Positions 1-11,976 of a stretch of DNA of 64,000 nucleotides are shown here, in pieces (within the stretch, counting starts at the first letter, position 1; every line of letters starts with the position of its first letter). Both the position numbers and the translations under genes were made by a program. The notes under the pieces are model-generated. The model was not told the DNA's origin. It searched no databases and was given only the letters and a program-made list of their open reading frames with translations. Source of the DNA: Hsuehochloa calcarea (taxonomy: Eukaryota > Streptophyta > Magnoliopsida > Poales > Poaceae); assembly GCA_036346395.1 (NCBI GenBank), contig CM070602.1:20903098-20967097 (forward strand), written 5' to 3'.

Positions 1-556
1 CTCCGGCCATGCACTTCCCATCATTTAGGAACTCATAGAAGACCTAAACCAGCCTCTGCCTACACTGTACATTAAGTATATTAATGCTCTTCAGCTCCCT
101 CTATCGAATGATTATCCCTGATTTCCTAACGATTTTTACTCATTGATTAGTACTTGACACTTGTAAATAAAATGTACACAAGCTAACATTTGCTTAGCAT
201 ATAAAGCACAACAAATTAATGTCTCGCATTATCCATTTGAGATACTGAATAATTATCAACAGGATGCAAATGCCTAGAATTTTCTTTGACCGATATTCCA
301 AGGGGATAAGACCTTTCAGATAAGAATGATTAATACTCAATCGTAGAGTATAATTGAGCATTTTTTAGTATGAGGGCAATTAGTAGATTCCATAAGGAAA
401 ATGTTTATATGTGTAACAACTTTGTTTTTGCCAGAATTTCCCTTCTGTTCCATTCTATCATTAGGTGACAACCGATTGCTTGATGGACGAATTTCACATT
501 TATAGGAAGGCAGAAAAAGCAAGGTTGGGAAGCAATCAATTACCCAAGCAACTTAC

Positions 557-831
557 TTCAATAGTCTATCCAAATTGTCAGAAACAACTGCCTCCATGAG
601 AGCAGCAGCATCACCATTAGGAGGATAGCGGCAGAATGGTGAGTCCACCTCAATGTCACTAATCTCTGAAGGCCTTGCATCATCCTCAGATCCTGATAGA
701 GTGTCCCCAAAAGAACTTGAACACTCTGTGGCATCGAGGTCTTCAGTTTTGGCCAATTTGCTGCAAGCAGCACCACTATCCGGGCCCATAACGTCAACAT
801 CCCAATCCACTACTCCATTGGCATCCTCCAT
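557..831 (-). CDS. First coding exon of an unrecognised plant gene (partial)
   Basis: The minus strand reads 91 codons from an ATG at 829-831 (MEDANGVVDWDVDVMG...) and then meets a consensus splice donor, GTAAGT, at 556-551, so the in-frame stop just beyond is probably intronic. The peptide is acidic and serine-rich, with CSSSFGDTLSGSEDD and SDIEVDSPF blocks that look like a nuclear plant protein N-terminus. I do not recognise the family with confidence. The reading frame stays open upstream of this ATG, but that stretch contains T-rich AG acceptor-like sites (TTTAGCAG, ACACAG) at about 850-875, so I place it in a leader intron. Later exons would lie at lower coordinates; 1-43 on the minus strand can be read as EFLNDGKCMAG, but its phase does not join this exon directly. 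Function unknown. Confidence 0.6.
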
Positions 832-2440
832 TTTTAAATTGACTCCAACCTGTGTATATACTGCTAAATTTAAGAAAACAGAAGCATTTTCAACAAAATC
901 CGTGGCAATAAAAAGATATGAAGTGTATAGCTTGGGGAAGAACAAATTTTTGACTAGACATGGCGTGCAGAAAATCAACCATGGTAATTTTTCACAAAGT
1001 CAAAACAAATTCATGATAAAAATTTTGAGATATCCTGTGATGACCCGAATTCTGGGTGCATCAGAGTCTCACTTTGGCACCCAAAAGATCCCCATATCGC
1101 AACTAATTACCAAAATAATTCCATATGAGGATATTCCAAAGATGACCAAATGATATCACAATCCTCAAACTGCAGTAGAAATCTACATGTAATAGCTAGA
1201 TTCAACAAGTAATTTATTCAAAAGTTGAAGGTCATGCAATAGATTGTCTATGTGCAAACTGAACTAATGAAACAGTATGGAAGATGCATTAAGTTTAGCC
1301 CGAAACCCTATGATCAAGGACGAGCAATATGTCACCTACTTTACCGCAAGAGAAAACAACAGATATAAGAACAAATTCTCAGCAGGTTACAGTATGCTTA
1401 TTTAACAAGCACAAAGGGTGTTGCGAACAATTATACACCGACATTACTGTCGCAAACTGAATATTTGGGCAATCTCACAACGTCATGATGAATTACACAT
1501 GTGGGTGTAAACGGGCCCTAAGAGCTGAATACTCAAAATAGGAGCATAGCCCGACCATGGATCCATCTCCCACTGTATACAGGCACATCCCCCACCATTT
1601 ATACCACCAATCCTTGCAAAAAAAGTATAAAGCACAAGGATGCCAATTGTGCACAAAAGTCGGTGTATTTGAATTTTGAACCCACCACAGACAAGTGCAC
1701 CTCCCATTTGTACAAACCAAGTATCCAACATGTTCAAATAATCAAACTATAATTTATCCATTCTCATCACATTGCGATGCACATTGAAGTAACAACAAAC
1801 AAAAGTTAATCGTCTCGCGACGGACCAATGGATATGTAAAAGTGGAAGGAGCCTCTTCAAGTGGACGTGCAAGTGATCCTACGCCATCCAGCTCTAACAA
1901 GTAACCAATTACTGTTAACATACAAAAGCAACTCAAATATAGACACCTACTATTGAGCCCTAGATTGTTGTTCTACAACCATCGGATTAAGATCAACCAT
2001 AGTTCACAAACAGTCTACACAAAGAGAACTATGAAAGACTGAATGCTACAGATCTAGTTTTGTACTTTTGTCATTTAGACCTCAAAATAGAGAAAATGGG
2101 GTTCGGGAAAACAACTGTTACGCCCTACTCCCCTAGGCCTGAATTACCTAAATTGCGGATAAATCTGAATTAATGAAACCAGTTTTCTACATTAGATGGC
2201 GCTTTTCTATAGTCGATTACAACATGAGTTTGACCGCCTCCCAGAAATTTGCCAGCATTTACTTTCCCCCCTTACTGAACTCGGTAATACTATTCCGTTC
2301 GAAAGAGTTATATGGTACCATTGAGCATTGACATTTTGTTTTGAACGCCTGAGCATTGACATTACTGGAAATTGAGTTCCATTAATAACAAGGCATCACG
2401 TAAGTAGAGGCTACTAATTGCATTCGCAGAAAACCGCGCA
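832..2440 (-). other. Probable leader intron / 5' untranslated region
   Basis: AT-rich sequence without a convincing ORF lies between the coding exon and a GC-rich block at 2441-2880. Acceptor-like sites just upstream of the ATG and the GC-rich block make a long 5' leader intron the simplest reading. I could not fix the donor. Short ORFs at 1483-1737 have no recognisable features. Confidence 0.35.
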
Positions 2441-2880
2441 ATTACATGGAATCAATCTGTGGAACTGGCCGACGGCGGCGTCCGGCGAGGAAGACGGCAG
2501 CGGCGGCGTCTCGCTTGCGCGTCGGCAGAGGGTAACAGAGCACGGCCATGCCAGGCGACTCCTGGGAGGCGGCGTCAGCGCAGTCAGGTGCGCGGCCGAC
2601 CGGCGGCGTCGAGGAGGAGCAATGGCGGCACCTACAGCCCGAGCCAGAGCCGCCTGGCGCACGCGCGCATCAGGCAGTAACGCACCGCCGCTTCCCTTCC
2701 CTGGAATACCCTCGCGTCTCTCGCGGCCTCACCAATCCCCCTCGCGCTCTTGCTCTCTCGGCTCACGCGAAACAAAGCGGCGCGAAGCACAGCGGCGGTG
2801 GCGGCCGCAGCTTAGCTATCAACGGAGCGACTCGCGGGAGGAGGAAAAACAAAAGAGTAAAGGGGGGAAAAACGTGGTAA
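2441..2880 (-). other. GC-rich probable first exon / transcription start region
   Basis: A CpG-rich block (CGGCGG-type triplets) stands between AT-rich flanks, directly below a site II/telo-box promoter. All three frames are open by composition, which is typical of grass 5' leaders and is not evidence of protein coding. Likely the non-coding first exon of the minus-strand gene at 557-831. Confidence 0.4.
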
Positions 2881-2892
2881 AGCCTAAAGAAA

Positions 2893-2940
2893 GTGAATCT
2901 AACCCTAATGGGCCTCCTCGATGGGCCTAGTTGGGCTCTC
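2893..2940 (-). promoter_or_regulatory. Site II / telo-box promoter cluster
   Basis: Two TGGGCC sites (2909-2914, 2922-2927) and one TTGGGCT (2931-2937) sit within 30 bases, next to a telo-box-like TAACCCTAA at about 2899-2907. In plants, TGGGCY site II elements paired with a telo box mark promoters of growth-related and housekeeping genes. The position just upstream of the GC-rich block fits the minus-strand gene. Confidence 0.5.
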
Positions 2941-3367
2941 AACAGTTGGCCTGTTGTTACTTATCCTACGACTCCTTTTTATTTTCATTTTTAAAATTTT
3001 TAGGACACATCCTATTATTCTACACTGAAGCATAATAGTGATCTCAAATCCTCGCAAAAATTAAAAATTCCTGATTACAAAAAGAAACACTGAAGCAGAA
3101 TCATCAAGCAGAAGAAAGATAGGCTGAATTACCAAAACTAATAAAAGCAATGTCCCCAGTCTCCTCTCCCTCCCTCCGTGCATTTGCATTTGCTTGCTCT
3201 TGGCAAGCCCCAACCTCGATTGATCGAAAGTTATCACCGAACAGGCTCATGAGCATCGCGATTCGCAAGCAAGAAGAACAACATCGAAGAACTGAACACC
3301 CATGGCAAAAGACTCCCAACTTTTCGAGCTCAACAATAGTTTCTCGAGCAGACCAAGGGAAGGACTG

Positions 3368-3735
3368 TGACATGTCCCAAACACCACACTGAAACCTTTT
3401 GCATCATGAGGGTGGCAAATTTCACTGGGATGAAATCGCGAAGAGTTCTCAATCCTAACTTAATCGAACAAGGAATGCTACCACCGAAATACCTATGCAA
3501 AAAATCAAGCTATCGACGAAACAAGATCCCGAATATCGTAAACAAGACGTGCTACATCAAAGAACTCAACTTCCCAAGCATAGTTGGCTAAAGGTTCCAT
3601 ACGCAACACTAGTTTCTTGACCAAAGGAATGGCTGCAGCATGTCCTAAACTAAACAGTAGACACAACAGTGAAACCTTTTGTTCCATCAAAAAAACAGTG
3701 AAACCTTTTGCTTAAAGATGGCAAATTTCGCTAGA
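3368..3735. repeat. Diverged direct duplication
   Basis: The string catgtccYaaac ... gaaaccttttg ... tggcaaattt occurs at about 3370-3427 and again at about 3640-3733; the second copy carries an extra internal repeat of cagtgaaaccttttg. Spacing is about 275 bases. No coding potential seen. Confidence 0.5.
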
Positions 3736-4339
3736 CGGCGGTACAAGAGCAGGATGTATCCCTCAATCAAACAGCAACACCCCAGGCATCAAACAGCTGA
3801 CCAATGGCAAACATGAAACACTCCTAGCCAGAAATAAACAGGCCAAATCAATCAACTGAAGTTCCAATGCAGAGCAGTTGGCTAAAGAAGACCTTTGATG
3901 ATGGCTGACATTTGCTAGGCACCACACTAGACCTTCTCCATGGAGACCTATCGAAAATCTGCCATCGATCAGATCAAACAACCAGCCAGCAATGGCGGCA
4001 AGCAACAAGAACGGCCGTTATCAAAGGAACTGATTTTTTTTTTCTAGCAGGACCGGAACAAGCTAGATTCGCTGCTAGAACCTGAACAAACAACAAAGCT
4101 AGCTAGCTAGCGTTTAATTCTTGGAGAACATGAAGAAATAACCAACCGAATCCTTTGATTTCCAGCGTGAAAGAGGTCTCGTGTGGATCCTAACAGAATA
4201 TCGATCAACCCACGCGAGAAACAAGAGCGCCGCCAGCTCAAGAGACGCGCGCAGAGCGAGCTGGGATCGGCGCGCGCTGGGAAGTGCGCGAAGCAGAAAG
4301 GATGGGTAAGAGAGGCAGAAAAATTTCTGAAAGGAGGAG

Positions 4340-4530
4340 GGAGGGAGGGAGGAAGGCACCTGACCCGCGGCGGTGGCGGCGGTGAGTGGGAGCGAGAGGC
4401 TTGGTTTCTTTTGTGCAGAGCCGCCGTCAGACAGAGAGAGAGAGAGAGAGAGAGAGGGTCTTCTGGCGAAGTAGGGAAGAAGCGAGGGAAGAAACGGGTT
4501 TTATTCAGTTGGGACTACCTGGGCCGGACC
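4340..4530 (-). promoter_or_regulatory. Candidate second start region (minus-strand 5' exon)
   Basis: A GC-rich zone contains, on the minus strand, a CT tract, a run of CCGCCACCGCC-type sequence and a good splice donor GGTCAG|GTGCC near 4357. A TGGGCC motif lies just upstream (about 4519-4525). This looks like a grass 5' untranslated exon, either an alternative distal promoter for the 557-831 gene or a separate non-coding transcript. The downstream exon was not identified. Confidence 0.3.
4433..4456. repeat. (AG)12 microsatellite
   Basis: Twelve uninterrupted AG units. CT tracts are common in grass 5' leaders, which fits the minus-strand reading of this zone. Confidence 0.95.
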
Positions 4531-4559
4531 AGGCCGAATTCTACGACACCACGAACACT

Positions 4560-5430
4560 CCTAATGCGTTGTAACGGAAATACAAATTTTGCCACGAGAT
4601 AATATAAAGCATATGTTATCACTGCTGCTCACCTTAATATTTCTCTAGATTGGTCAGATGTGCATGTTCATAATACTTTTTGAGATTCTATAAAATTACA
4701 AATGCTGTGAGTTCAAATCAAATCACAAAAAGGTGGTTCTTCGTTAATTCACAATGATATGAAACAAAAAAATACTTTTAAATGACTTTTAGGTCTCTCA
4801 TGGATAATTCGATACTTTCACATGGGAAAGGATTAGCATAAGCAAGCTAATTTTTGTTTAACAACTGGGCACCACCTCTTATGTACAAAGATACATTACT
4901 ACAATCAATCTCTTCTTCACACCCGAAGAGCTACCTGTTGTCTACTAATCACTCATCAAGACAGTTCAAGAGGAAACATGACAACTATGGGTGTGAGGGC
5001 ATGTATTTTAGAACAAAAATGCCCCTGACAGCTGATCAATTATTGTCTTATCAAGAATTAGATTGTCGTCCTTGATGTTTGAAAGTCAGATAAGAAACTA
5101 TAATTTTGTTAGCACAAGAAAGTTTCATTAGCATGTGGCAAAAGTACAAGATTGTAAAGAGAGAAACTAAAAGTTTCATTCAATTAACCATTTGTGAGGG
5201 AAGCTGGATATAGTCCTCCTTGAAACTCTGTAGGGTAGGGTTGTTCCAGTGTCTCACAAATTCAAGCATATTGTCGGATACGGATTTTACAAATTCAAAT
5301 CCTCGGTGAAAACATTGTGTTATTCTCTGGATCAATAGATAGCATTCACAGGCACATTGTTGAATCATTTCATACATAGCGTGAACTAAACCATTCAAAT
5401 ATATTATAAACATCAGAGTGACATAGACCA
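4560..5430. other. AT-rich intergenic stretch
   Basis: No RNA gene or convincing coding exon seen. The longest minus frame, 5180-5431 (83 codons, ending FKEDYIQLPSQMVN), has a protein-like composition but no recognisable domain, and it stops exactly at the edge of LTR E. Confidence 0.4.
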
Positions 5431-5661
5431 TGTCGGGTCGAGTTTTACAGGAAGGGCCGAACAGACCAAATTGATTACATTACATGAAAGCAATACAAAC
5501 TACAACAGAAGCAAAAGGGGTAGAGCCCATCTCTCCACAAGCAAGCGACTGGGGTAGCCTGTGTACGACGGATATTAACAAAGGGTCTGAATAATATCGG
5601 TTGTACACAAGTACGGAACGAGCCCACTAGACTGAGGCGAGACCTAGACTATAGAACTAGA

Positions 5662-5735
5662 CTACTTTTCATCTTTTCCTTGTTCGTCGACTTCTGGGTC
5701 CTCGTAATACGCATAATCTCCTTGGTCCACATTAT
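5662..5735 (-). other. LTR E leader exon 3 with short acidic ORF
   Basis: After the acceptor CCCTTCAG| the phase-1 frame reads NVDQGDYAYYEDPEVDEQGK.. and stops at TAG (5662-5664). Phase, acidity and length match exon 3 of LTRs A and B. No ATG begins the frame, so translation is unproven. Confidence 0.4.
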
Positions 5736-7035
5736 CTGAAGGGTTTGGGGAGAGCGAGAATTAGCACAACTTCTGTGCTCGTGAGCCAACACACAAGATG
5801 CAATAATATACATGCATGGCTTAACAAGGGTGGCTCGAGTTCTTTTATTTGCTAAAGCAATATTTTCAATTATCATGATTACAAATTCATATCACTTAGC
5901 ATTTTAACCAATTGCATTTTATTAAAGAAAGTAATTGTGCAATATTAAATAACAGCAGAAGTTCCCTCCATCGGAACCTCTACCTTATGTTTCTTTTGAT
6001 TGGAGCTACCTCCAATCATTAACAACACCATTGAACTCGACGGCTCAGAAAAAATTTAATCTCAGGGCTAGGTGAGCCCAACCTGATTTTCATATCGCCC
6101 GCAAAAGTTTTTGAAATAGAACTAACTATAGTAAGTTCCTTTGTCCGCCTTTGACCGTAGGCACGATTGTTTAAACAGTTTAGACTTTGCAGAGATTATA
6201 CACTATACCTACAAGAGATAATCATACTCGTTGCCCCACATGATTCCTTAGTCATGTAGTTGAGTGATCATCACAGTAACCTTTCGAAATATTTCGCCCT
6301 TCTGTCATCTCACCCATATGGGCTAAGTCCATAAGTTGTGCGGGATGTTTACCTCAGCAACTAGCGTAATTGGATTACCCACAACGTCTAGCGCAACTGG
6401 TAACTTCACATTGCGTTGGTATCCCATTCAAGCCGGACTGTGTCTAGTGCTTGCACGATCCCTCTACCCCTCCAGCGAGATAACATTCAGAGTTTAATAA
6501 ATTTACTAAGCTAAGTTGTATTTTATAGACTTGTTGTTGTACTTATTTTATATAGGAGGCCATGATAAGATTAAGTCCTTAATCCATCTAGACGATTCAT
6601 ACCACCTACCAACCATTCTTGTGCACGACGGCATCCACCACCCTTTCCATCCGCTCAGATATGATAATAGCAAGTTGTTAGGGTTTTGAGGAGTAAAACT
6701 AATTATCTCAACACGCCAGTCATTTACCAACAATGACTGCCCAAAACTATTTTCATGTTTAAAAGATGATGATTAGGGCATTCTAATGGCCTAGTACTTA
6801 AGCAAGACTAGCATGTCGCTTAAGTAAAACCTATACTAGTATTTACCACATAGCTACTAGGGTGACATGGAATAATAGATTCAATTATTAAAGGATGGCT
6901 TAATAATTAATTAATTAACAAAATGGGTATTTAACTACCTTAAGCTTTAACATGCATTTGATTAAAGAATTAAAGCATGCAATTTTGGTAATTTACATAA
7001 AATGTAGGCTCAAAATGATCAAAGTGTCTACTCAT

Positions 7036-7124
7036 CTTGGTTATAGGAAAGAGAGTCTTGATAGTCTTGTGCTTGATCAAGTTGGAGATCTCTTACTTCT
7101 TCGAATCCTAGTCGGACGAATGTA
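7036..7124 (-). other. LTR E leader exon 2
   Basis: The acceptor is TTTTTCCAG|TACATTCG (exon from 7124) and the donor-like end is AACCAAG|ATGAGT at 7036. One frame is open through the exon and reads ...LQLDQAQDYQDSLSYNQ, resembling the DQDQ-rich exon 2 of LTRs A and B. The donor has A where G is expected, so it may be a mutated GT or GC donor. Confidence 0.4.
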
Positions 7125-8052
7125 CTGGAAAAAGACACAAACAAGTAAGGAGAGCAAATAAATACTAAAGATATAATAAATGAACTCCAAATTAAAAAAG
7201 ACCAGTGTCATTAGCAAGATCTTGAATTTATACAAATTTAGAAATAAATTTCACTTAAATCAGAGTTATAACGGAGGAGAACGGAGCTTCCGAAGTTCGA
7301 ATTGGAATTAAATTAGAAGAATCAAAAAGGAGGAGAGAGAAATAGTGATCCACTAACACGTGGGGCCCGTGAACAATGCCGGGTTCATGTGTACATTGCG
7401 TGGACTAGAGGTCAACACGCACTGTGCATGGTCCACAGTCTACCGGTCCACAGGAACAGTACGCAGCTTGGCCCACTTGGTAGTCAAAGGAGGGGGTTTA
7501 AAGCCAATGACAGGTGGGGCCCTTGGCCATTCCCCATTCCATTCCTTCGGCCATGGACGAAAGGGGTGAGAGGGAGGGCGCTCGGACGGCAGGGAGCGGT
7601 GGCGGCGCCGGCAAGCAGTGGCGCGGGGAGGTAGGCACACCGGCGGAATGGGTTCCCACGAGGACGGACCCCGTGGGCGGAGGCGGCGGCGCCGGAGAAG
7701 GCCCGGTTCGACGGCGGCAGTGCATGGGATGCACAAGTTGCCGACGGTGGAGTGGCGCAGTGGCGACGAGGGCACGGCCACGAGGGAGGAGCAGAGCTGG
7801 TCGGGTAGGCTTGAGGTGGCCCGAGGCGGTCCGGCAGCGGTGGCCGTGGGTGGAGGAGGATGGGCCACGGTGGTGACACTTCCTGCGGCGGGGAGGACAA
7901 GAGGAGGTGGGGATGGCTTGGGGGCTTCAGGAGATGCTTTGTGATAGGGTCTCCTGGGGGCGAGGCTCGCTGAGTGGGCGTTTTGTCGGCGAGGTGGCTC
8001 GGCCGATAAGAGGAGCTTGGGCGTCGTCTTTGGCTGTGCTTGGTGGAGGCTT

Positions 8053-8062
8053 ACCAGCGTTG
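8053..8062 (-). other. LTR E leader exon 1 donor
   Basis: Minus-strand CAACGCTG|GTAAGCC, with the exon ending at 8055. It matches the position and form of the donor in LTR B (CCACCA|GTAAGCC) and LTR A (CACCG|GTGAGAC), at the end of the GC-rich leader block. Confidence 0.4.
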
Positions 8063-8834
8063 AGGGGGAAGCAAGGTGGGGAAGGCAAGAGGGGTGCCTG
8101 GGGTCCTCTTATAGCCGCCATGAGGGGGAGGAGCCGTTGGAGGGTGGTCAAGGCAGCGCGGTGTCCCAAGGGACGGCATGGGCGGCTCTGCGCAAGGACG
8201 TGACGAGGAGGGGCGAGGCTGACACACACAGCAACTTGTGTGAGCGGGTGACGCAGGCGTGCGTGTGCGCATGCGCAATGCACGGTTCGAACTGGCCGCG
8301 GGCGTGCGTGCGACGTAGCAAGGATAGCCATGGCGGTGCAGTGGCGGATGGGACAAGACAAGGAGGAGGGCGCCGGGGTCGCGAGTGGCAGGGGGAGCAG
8401 GTGGTGCTGCACGGGGCAAGCGGAGCACGAGGGTGGTAGAGGAGTAGGTAGACTCTGGGCAGGCGGTGACGACCGGGCACAGGCGGAGCTCATGCTTGCG
8501 TCTGGGTAAGAAAGAAGAAGGCAGGGGGGAGGAAGGGTGCCGAGCCAGAAGCAACTGAGCTAAGAGGCTAGGAGGGAGATGGGCTAGGGCCCAAGGGGAA
8601 AACGAGCCGAGCCAAAGGAGAGGAGGAAAAAAAAGAGAAATGGTCCAAAATCCAAAAATAATAATTTAAATTCAAAATTTGAATTCTGTAATTGCAAGGA
8701 GATTTGAAACACAAACCCGAGCTTAGCTAAAAACTAGAAGATTTGAGATAATATACTAATTTGAATTACGGTTTGAAAATTGAAAACCAAATGGTAAACA
8801 TTATTCACTATTTTTCAAAAACAAAAATGTTACA

Positions 8835-9314
8835 CATATCCTCTATAAAATCCCAAATTCTACACAATTAGTCTCTGAATCCTCAGTACAACGCAGAATA
8901 GTAGATTAACCGATCTGCTAAATGAATCTCTACTGAAAGAAAAACTACTAAACAAAAAGGAAAAGGAACATGTTTGTCACCCTTGGAGATCACGACGAGG
9001 ACCACTGAACCTTCCCGTGAGATCTCCCCCTCTCTTTTCCTTCTTCCCTTTCTTCCTTCTTCCGCTTCTCCTCCCTTCTCCTTCCTTTGCTTCTGGCCGG
9101 TAGCTCTCAAGGCAACAGAAAATAATGCTTGGGAGAGGTGCTACAGTACCAGGCAGTGCTACAGTCCATGGGGTGGTGCTATAGTACCAGGAGGCTAGGG
9201 TTTGGGGTTGCGACCCCTTTGTCCCCTTTAAGTGGCTGAATCCCCCCTTTGGTCTTTGGGCCGAAAGCCCACTTCTCCCACCAAATTCTCTAAATTTATG
9301 AAATTAGCCCTTGA
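8835..9314. other. Unassigned sequence with a pyrimidine tract
   Basis: A nearly pure pyrimidine run lies at about 9023-9092 (plus strand), followed by three imperfect GGTGCTAYAGTACCAGG-like units at about 9136-9196. Possibly an older LTR fragment cut by LTR E; not resolved. Confidence 0.3.
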
Positions 9315-9402
9315 TTACTTCCTCTAATTTGTTGATTACTTATTTAGTTAAGTGAGAGTTACTTCCTCTAATTTGTTGATTACTTATTTAGTTAAGTGAG
9401 AT
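9315..9402. repeat. 44 bp tandem duplication
   Basis: Two copies (9315-9358, 9359-9402) of a unit beginning TTACTTCCTCTAATTTG differ only at the last base. The second runs into ATATTACA. Confidence 0.95.
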
Positions 9403-10130
9403 ATTACAATAGCTACCTAGTGAATAATATAGGTTTATGCTTTATGTGATACATATATACAATAAAATAGTGAATAATCTACCATGGAAAAGATAAAATG
9501 ACAAGAAAACTTGACATATGCCTATAATAAAGCATGTTTATCACTTCATGAAAATAAGGCACTACTCAAGAATTCAAATAAAGCCTTTGCCCTACTTCTT
9601 GTTGTTAACAGATAAATAATGTTCTCATTGGATTCTCCATTTCACTATATCCAAAACATATACTACTTCTGGCTTCAAGAATACAGTTCCATATAAGGAT
9701 GATACAACCTCTATACATCTGGGAGGCCCTGTGTGGGAGTAGTACTAACCATAATGAGGATCCAAAGTACAAGTTCCAACTCCAGACTCACATTGCTCAA
9801 GGGTCAATTTGCTTCGAAACATCAAATATGGATAGTTTTCTGAGAATATTCTCTATCAGTTAACGATGCCTTGGAGCATCTAATATTCGAAGACTTAATT
9901 TGCATGTCCCAAAAGTAGTGCTAATTGGTTCCAGTTATTCATAATTGCTACATTTTTACAGTGCCCAGGAGATAAAAATCAAAGTGCCTAACAACCAAAG
10001 GGAGTCGATACAACGAGGAAATAAAACATGTGCACATTTTATTTGTTAAGATTTGCTTGCTAGCACACTAACCATTTTGAATTGACATCAATTGATATTG
10101 CAAAGTGCAATCTGAAATGAACTAACCTAC
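9403..10130. other. AT-rich spacer, nothing identified
   Basis: No long ORF, repeat, tRNA-like structure or LTR end could be supported. Confidence 0.5.
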
Positions 10131-10240
10131 AAATTTTCCTTCCTATTAGCCTTCCATTTTGTTGTGGGGCCCGCTGTCATGGACCTGAGAGGGAGACAGA
10201 GAGAGAAGGGGGGTGGTCCACCTGACATTGCCAGAGAGAG

Positions 10241-10262
10241 ACACACACACACACACACACAC
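10241..10262. repeat. (AC)11 microsatellite
   Basis: Eleven uninterrupted AC units; translated frames through it give VCVCVC runs that are artefacts. Confidence 0.95.
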
Positions 10263-11150
10263 AGAGAAGAGAGAAGGAGAAGGGGCCAAACAAAGGAGCA
10301 GGGGAGGCGGCTCGGGTGGTGCTTGTCGCTGGCGATGGAGATGGCGACGGTAATTGTAGGTGGAAAAAATGGAACTGAGGATGGGAGGTGGTCCAAGGGG
10401 TGGTGGTGGCACGGCTAGAGGCGGCCGATGGTGGCGCCCAGCGGCCGGCCGTGGGGAGGAAAGGGGGAAGGGGCACCAGAGAGGGAGAAGAGGAAGAATA
10501 GGGGGATCATGAGCATGAGGACAGTGAGGGGGTACTACCAAAGCCGACCATGTGTGCGGAGGGAGGCTGAGGTGGTCTGGCGGCGACAACTTGGGGCGGC
10601 ATGGGTAGCTCATTGTGGGGGAGCCAAATAGGTGAGGGAGAGAGGGAGTGAGTGGTGGGGAGAGGTAGAGGGCAGTGAGGATGTGCTTCCATGGGTACGA
10701 ATCGACGAGAGGATTACAGCAGGAGAAATGACATCGATGGAGGTGGATTCAGCTGGAGTTAGGGAAGATTGCTGTGGTGCGAGATCCCATGGTGGAATCC
10801 CAAAATTGATGGAGGGTTCTTGTCCATGAGGTTGTGGAATGCGATGTGATGGAGTGGTTTGGGAGAGGAGCTCCACAGTGTGGCTGGAACGACAGTGGTG
10901 TGATGGAGGCACGACGGCAGAAGCAGAGGCGTCGCCTTCCCATCCATCACTACCGCCACGTGCCATGGCAGCGACTCCGCCCGCGGCCCACCAAAGAGGA
11001 GCGCCTCGCCACCAGGGCGGTGCCAGCGCTCGAGCATGGTGGTACTGCGAGGCTCGTGCGGAGGGAGGAGGTGGGTAGACGGGTAGCAGCTGGAGGGTGG
11101 GAGAATAGCATGGAATTGGGAGGTCTCGTTTCGGGCCTCCTGGAGGTGCG

Positions 11151-11247
11151 TTCCTTCATGGATGCCCTCGGTGAAAGAGAGGGAGAGGAGGGGGAATGGT
11201 AGGGAGATTGGGAGGTGACGTGTTCCTTCGTGGATGCACTCGGTGGA
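11151..11247. repeat. Short direct repeat, 72 bp apart
   Basis: TTCCTTCRTGGATGCMCTCGG occurs at 11151 and again at 11223 with two differences, suggesting a local tandem duplication. Confidence 0.7.
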
Positions 11248-11831
11248 TGACGCACGTGGGACTAGGAGGTGAGGTGGGGGATTGGGATGACATAGCGGAG
11301 GGAACAACGGCTAGGGGTTCGCAGATGGGAGGTGCAGGAGAGGAGATGCAGCGAGGTGGAGGCGAGGTAAGAGAGACAGGAGTGGTTACTCACAGAAGAA
11401 GTAGGGGTGAGTCACGGGCGGGGAAGGGGGACCATCGTCCCCACTACGTGGGGTAAACCCCAATCTTTATTAGTTAAGATTTAGTTAGTTTTCCATCTTG
11501 TATTTTGAAACACAAATATTATCATCGCCGTGAATGTTTCACGCACTGTGTTGGGATCCGGATTTCTGAATTTGAAACCCTCCTCCGTGTATATATGCAC
11601 TAGTCCCTATATCAGTAGCTAATGCACATAATTACATCATTGAATATCAACATATATCTTGTAAACGTAAAGCTATTACATAATATTTTTTTATAGGAGC
11701 TATTGCATAATATTGAACAAAAGAGTAATGACGTTATTGTTGAAGATTACAATTATTACCCTTTTAGACCAAATAACTCGAATAAACTGCAATGGGAGAA
11801 GTTAACTCCAAGTGATGACCCATCTATGTGC

Positions 11832-11932
11832 TCATAGGCAATCGACTAGGGCTCGCGACCTAGTACTCGGGGTGTCCTTTGTTGTAGCTATTGTGTAGAA
11901 ATCGCAATCCTCCTCGGTATCTTTGAAGGCTT
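11832..11932 (-). other. LTR D leader exon 3
   Basis: After the acceptor AATCTCAG| the phase-1 frame begins AFKDTEEDCDFYT, acidic as in LTRs A, B and E, and runs 33 codons to TGA at 11832-11834. Confidence 0.35.
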
Positions 11933-11959
11933 CTGAGATTTATTTTGAGTGTAGCATGT

Positions 11960-11976
11960 GAGTACATAAAGTACTC
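11960..11976 (-). promoter_or_regulatory. LTR D hairpin over the intron branch-point region
   Basis: GAGTAC-5 nt loop-GTACTC, a perfect 6 bp stem, ending 27 bases before the intron's AG. On the minus strand its 3' arm runs into CTCAC, a yUnAy branch-point match. Confidence 0.5.

Larger units (their letters stand above)
5431..8834 (-). mobile_element. Gypsy-type solo LTR (LTR E)
   Basis: On the minus strand the block opens TGTAACATTTTTG at 8834 and ends CGACCCGACA at 5431, about 3.4 kb. Its layout matches the other long LTRs here: an AT-rich start, a GC-rich leader block (about 7550-8500), then an AT-rich 3' half with a leader intron. No PBS or polypurine tract adjoins it, so it is a solo LTR or a fragment. 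The 5 bp flanks (gacca / catat) do not match, so the insertion duplication is lost or a boundary is off. The long GC-rich frames inside it are compositional, not genes. Confidence 0.65.
10131..11456. other. Purine- and GC-rich block, possible LTR leader fragment
   Basis: Composition (GGTGG, GAGGGAG, GGCGACGG) resembles the GC-rich leader blocks of LTRs D and E read in the same orientation, and GTGGGGCCCGC near 10154 resembles a motif in LTR E near 7360. Several 60-180 codon frames overlap in all phases, which argues against coding. No LTR ends found; an older LTR fragment is the best guess. Confidence 0.3.

Noticed and set aside
2899..2907. Telomere repeat
   Set aside because: A single AACCCTAA unit in a promoter context is a telo box, not telomeric DNA.
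5180..5431. 83-codon minus frame as a gene
   Set aside because: Protein-like but no domain, no splice context, and it ends at a transposon border.
7440..8554. Several overlapping 80-190 codon GC-rich frames
   Set aside because: Open in many phases on both strands through CCG/CGG composition; they lie in the leader block of LTR E.
8835..9408. A further minus-strand LTR starting TGTAATATCTC at 9408
   Set aside because: No matching end or target duplication could be found.
10127..10613. Frames with VCVCVCV runs
   Set aside because: Created by the AC microsatellite at 10241.
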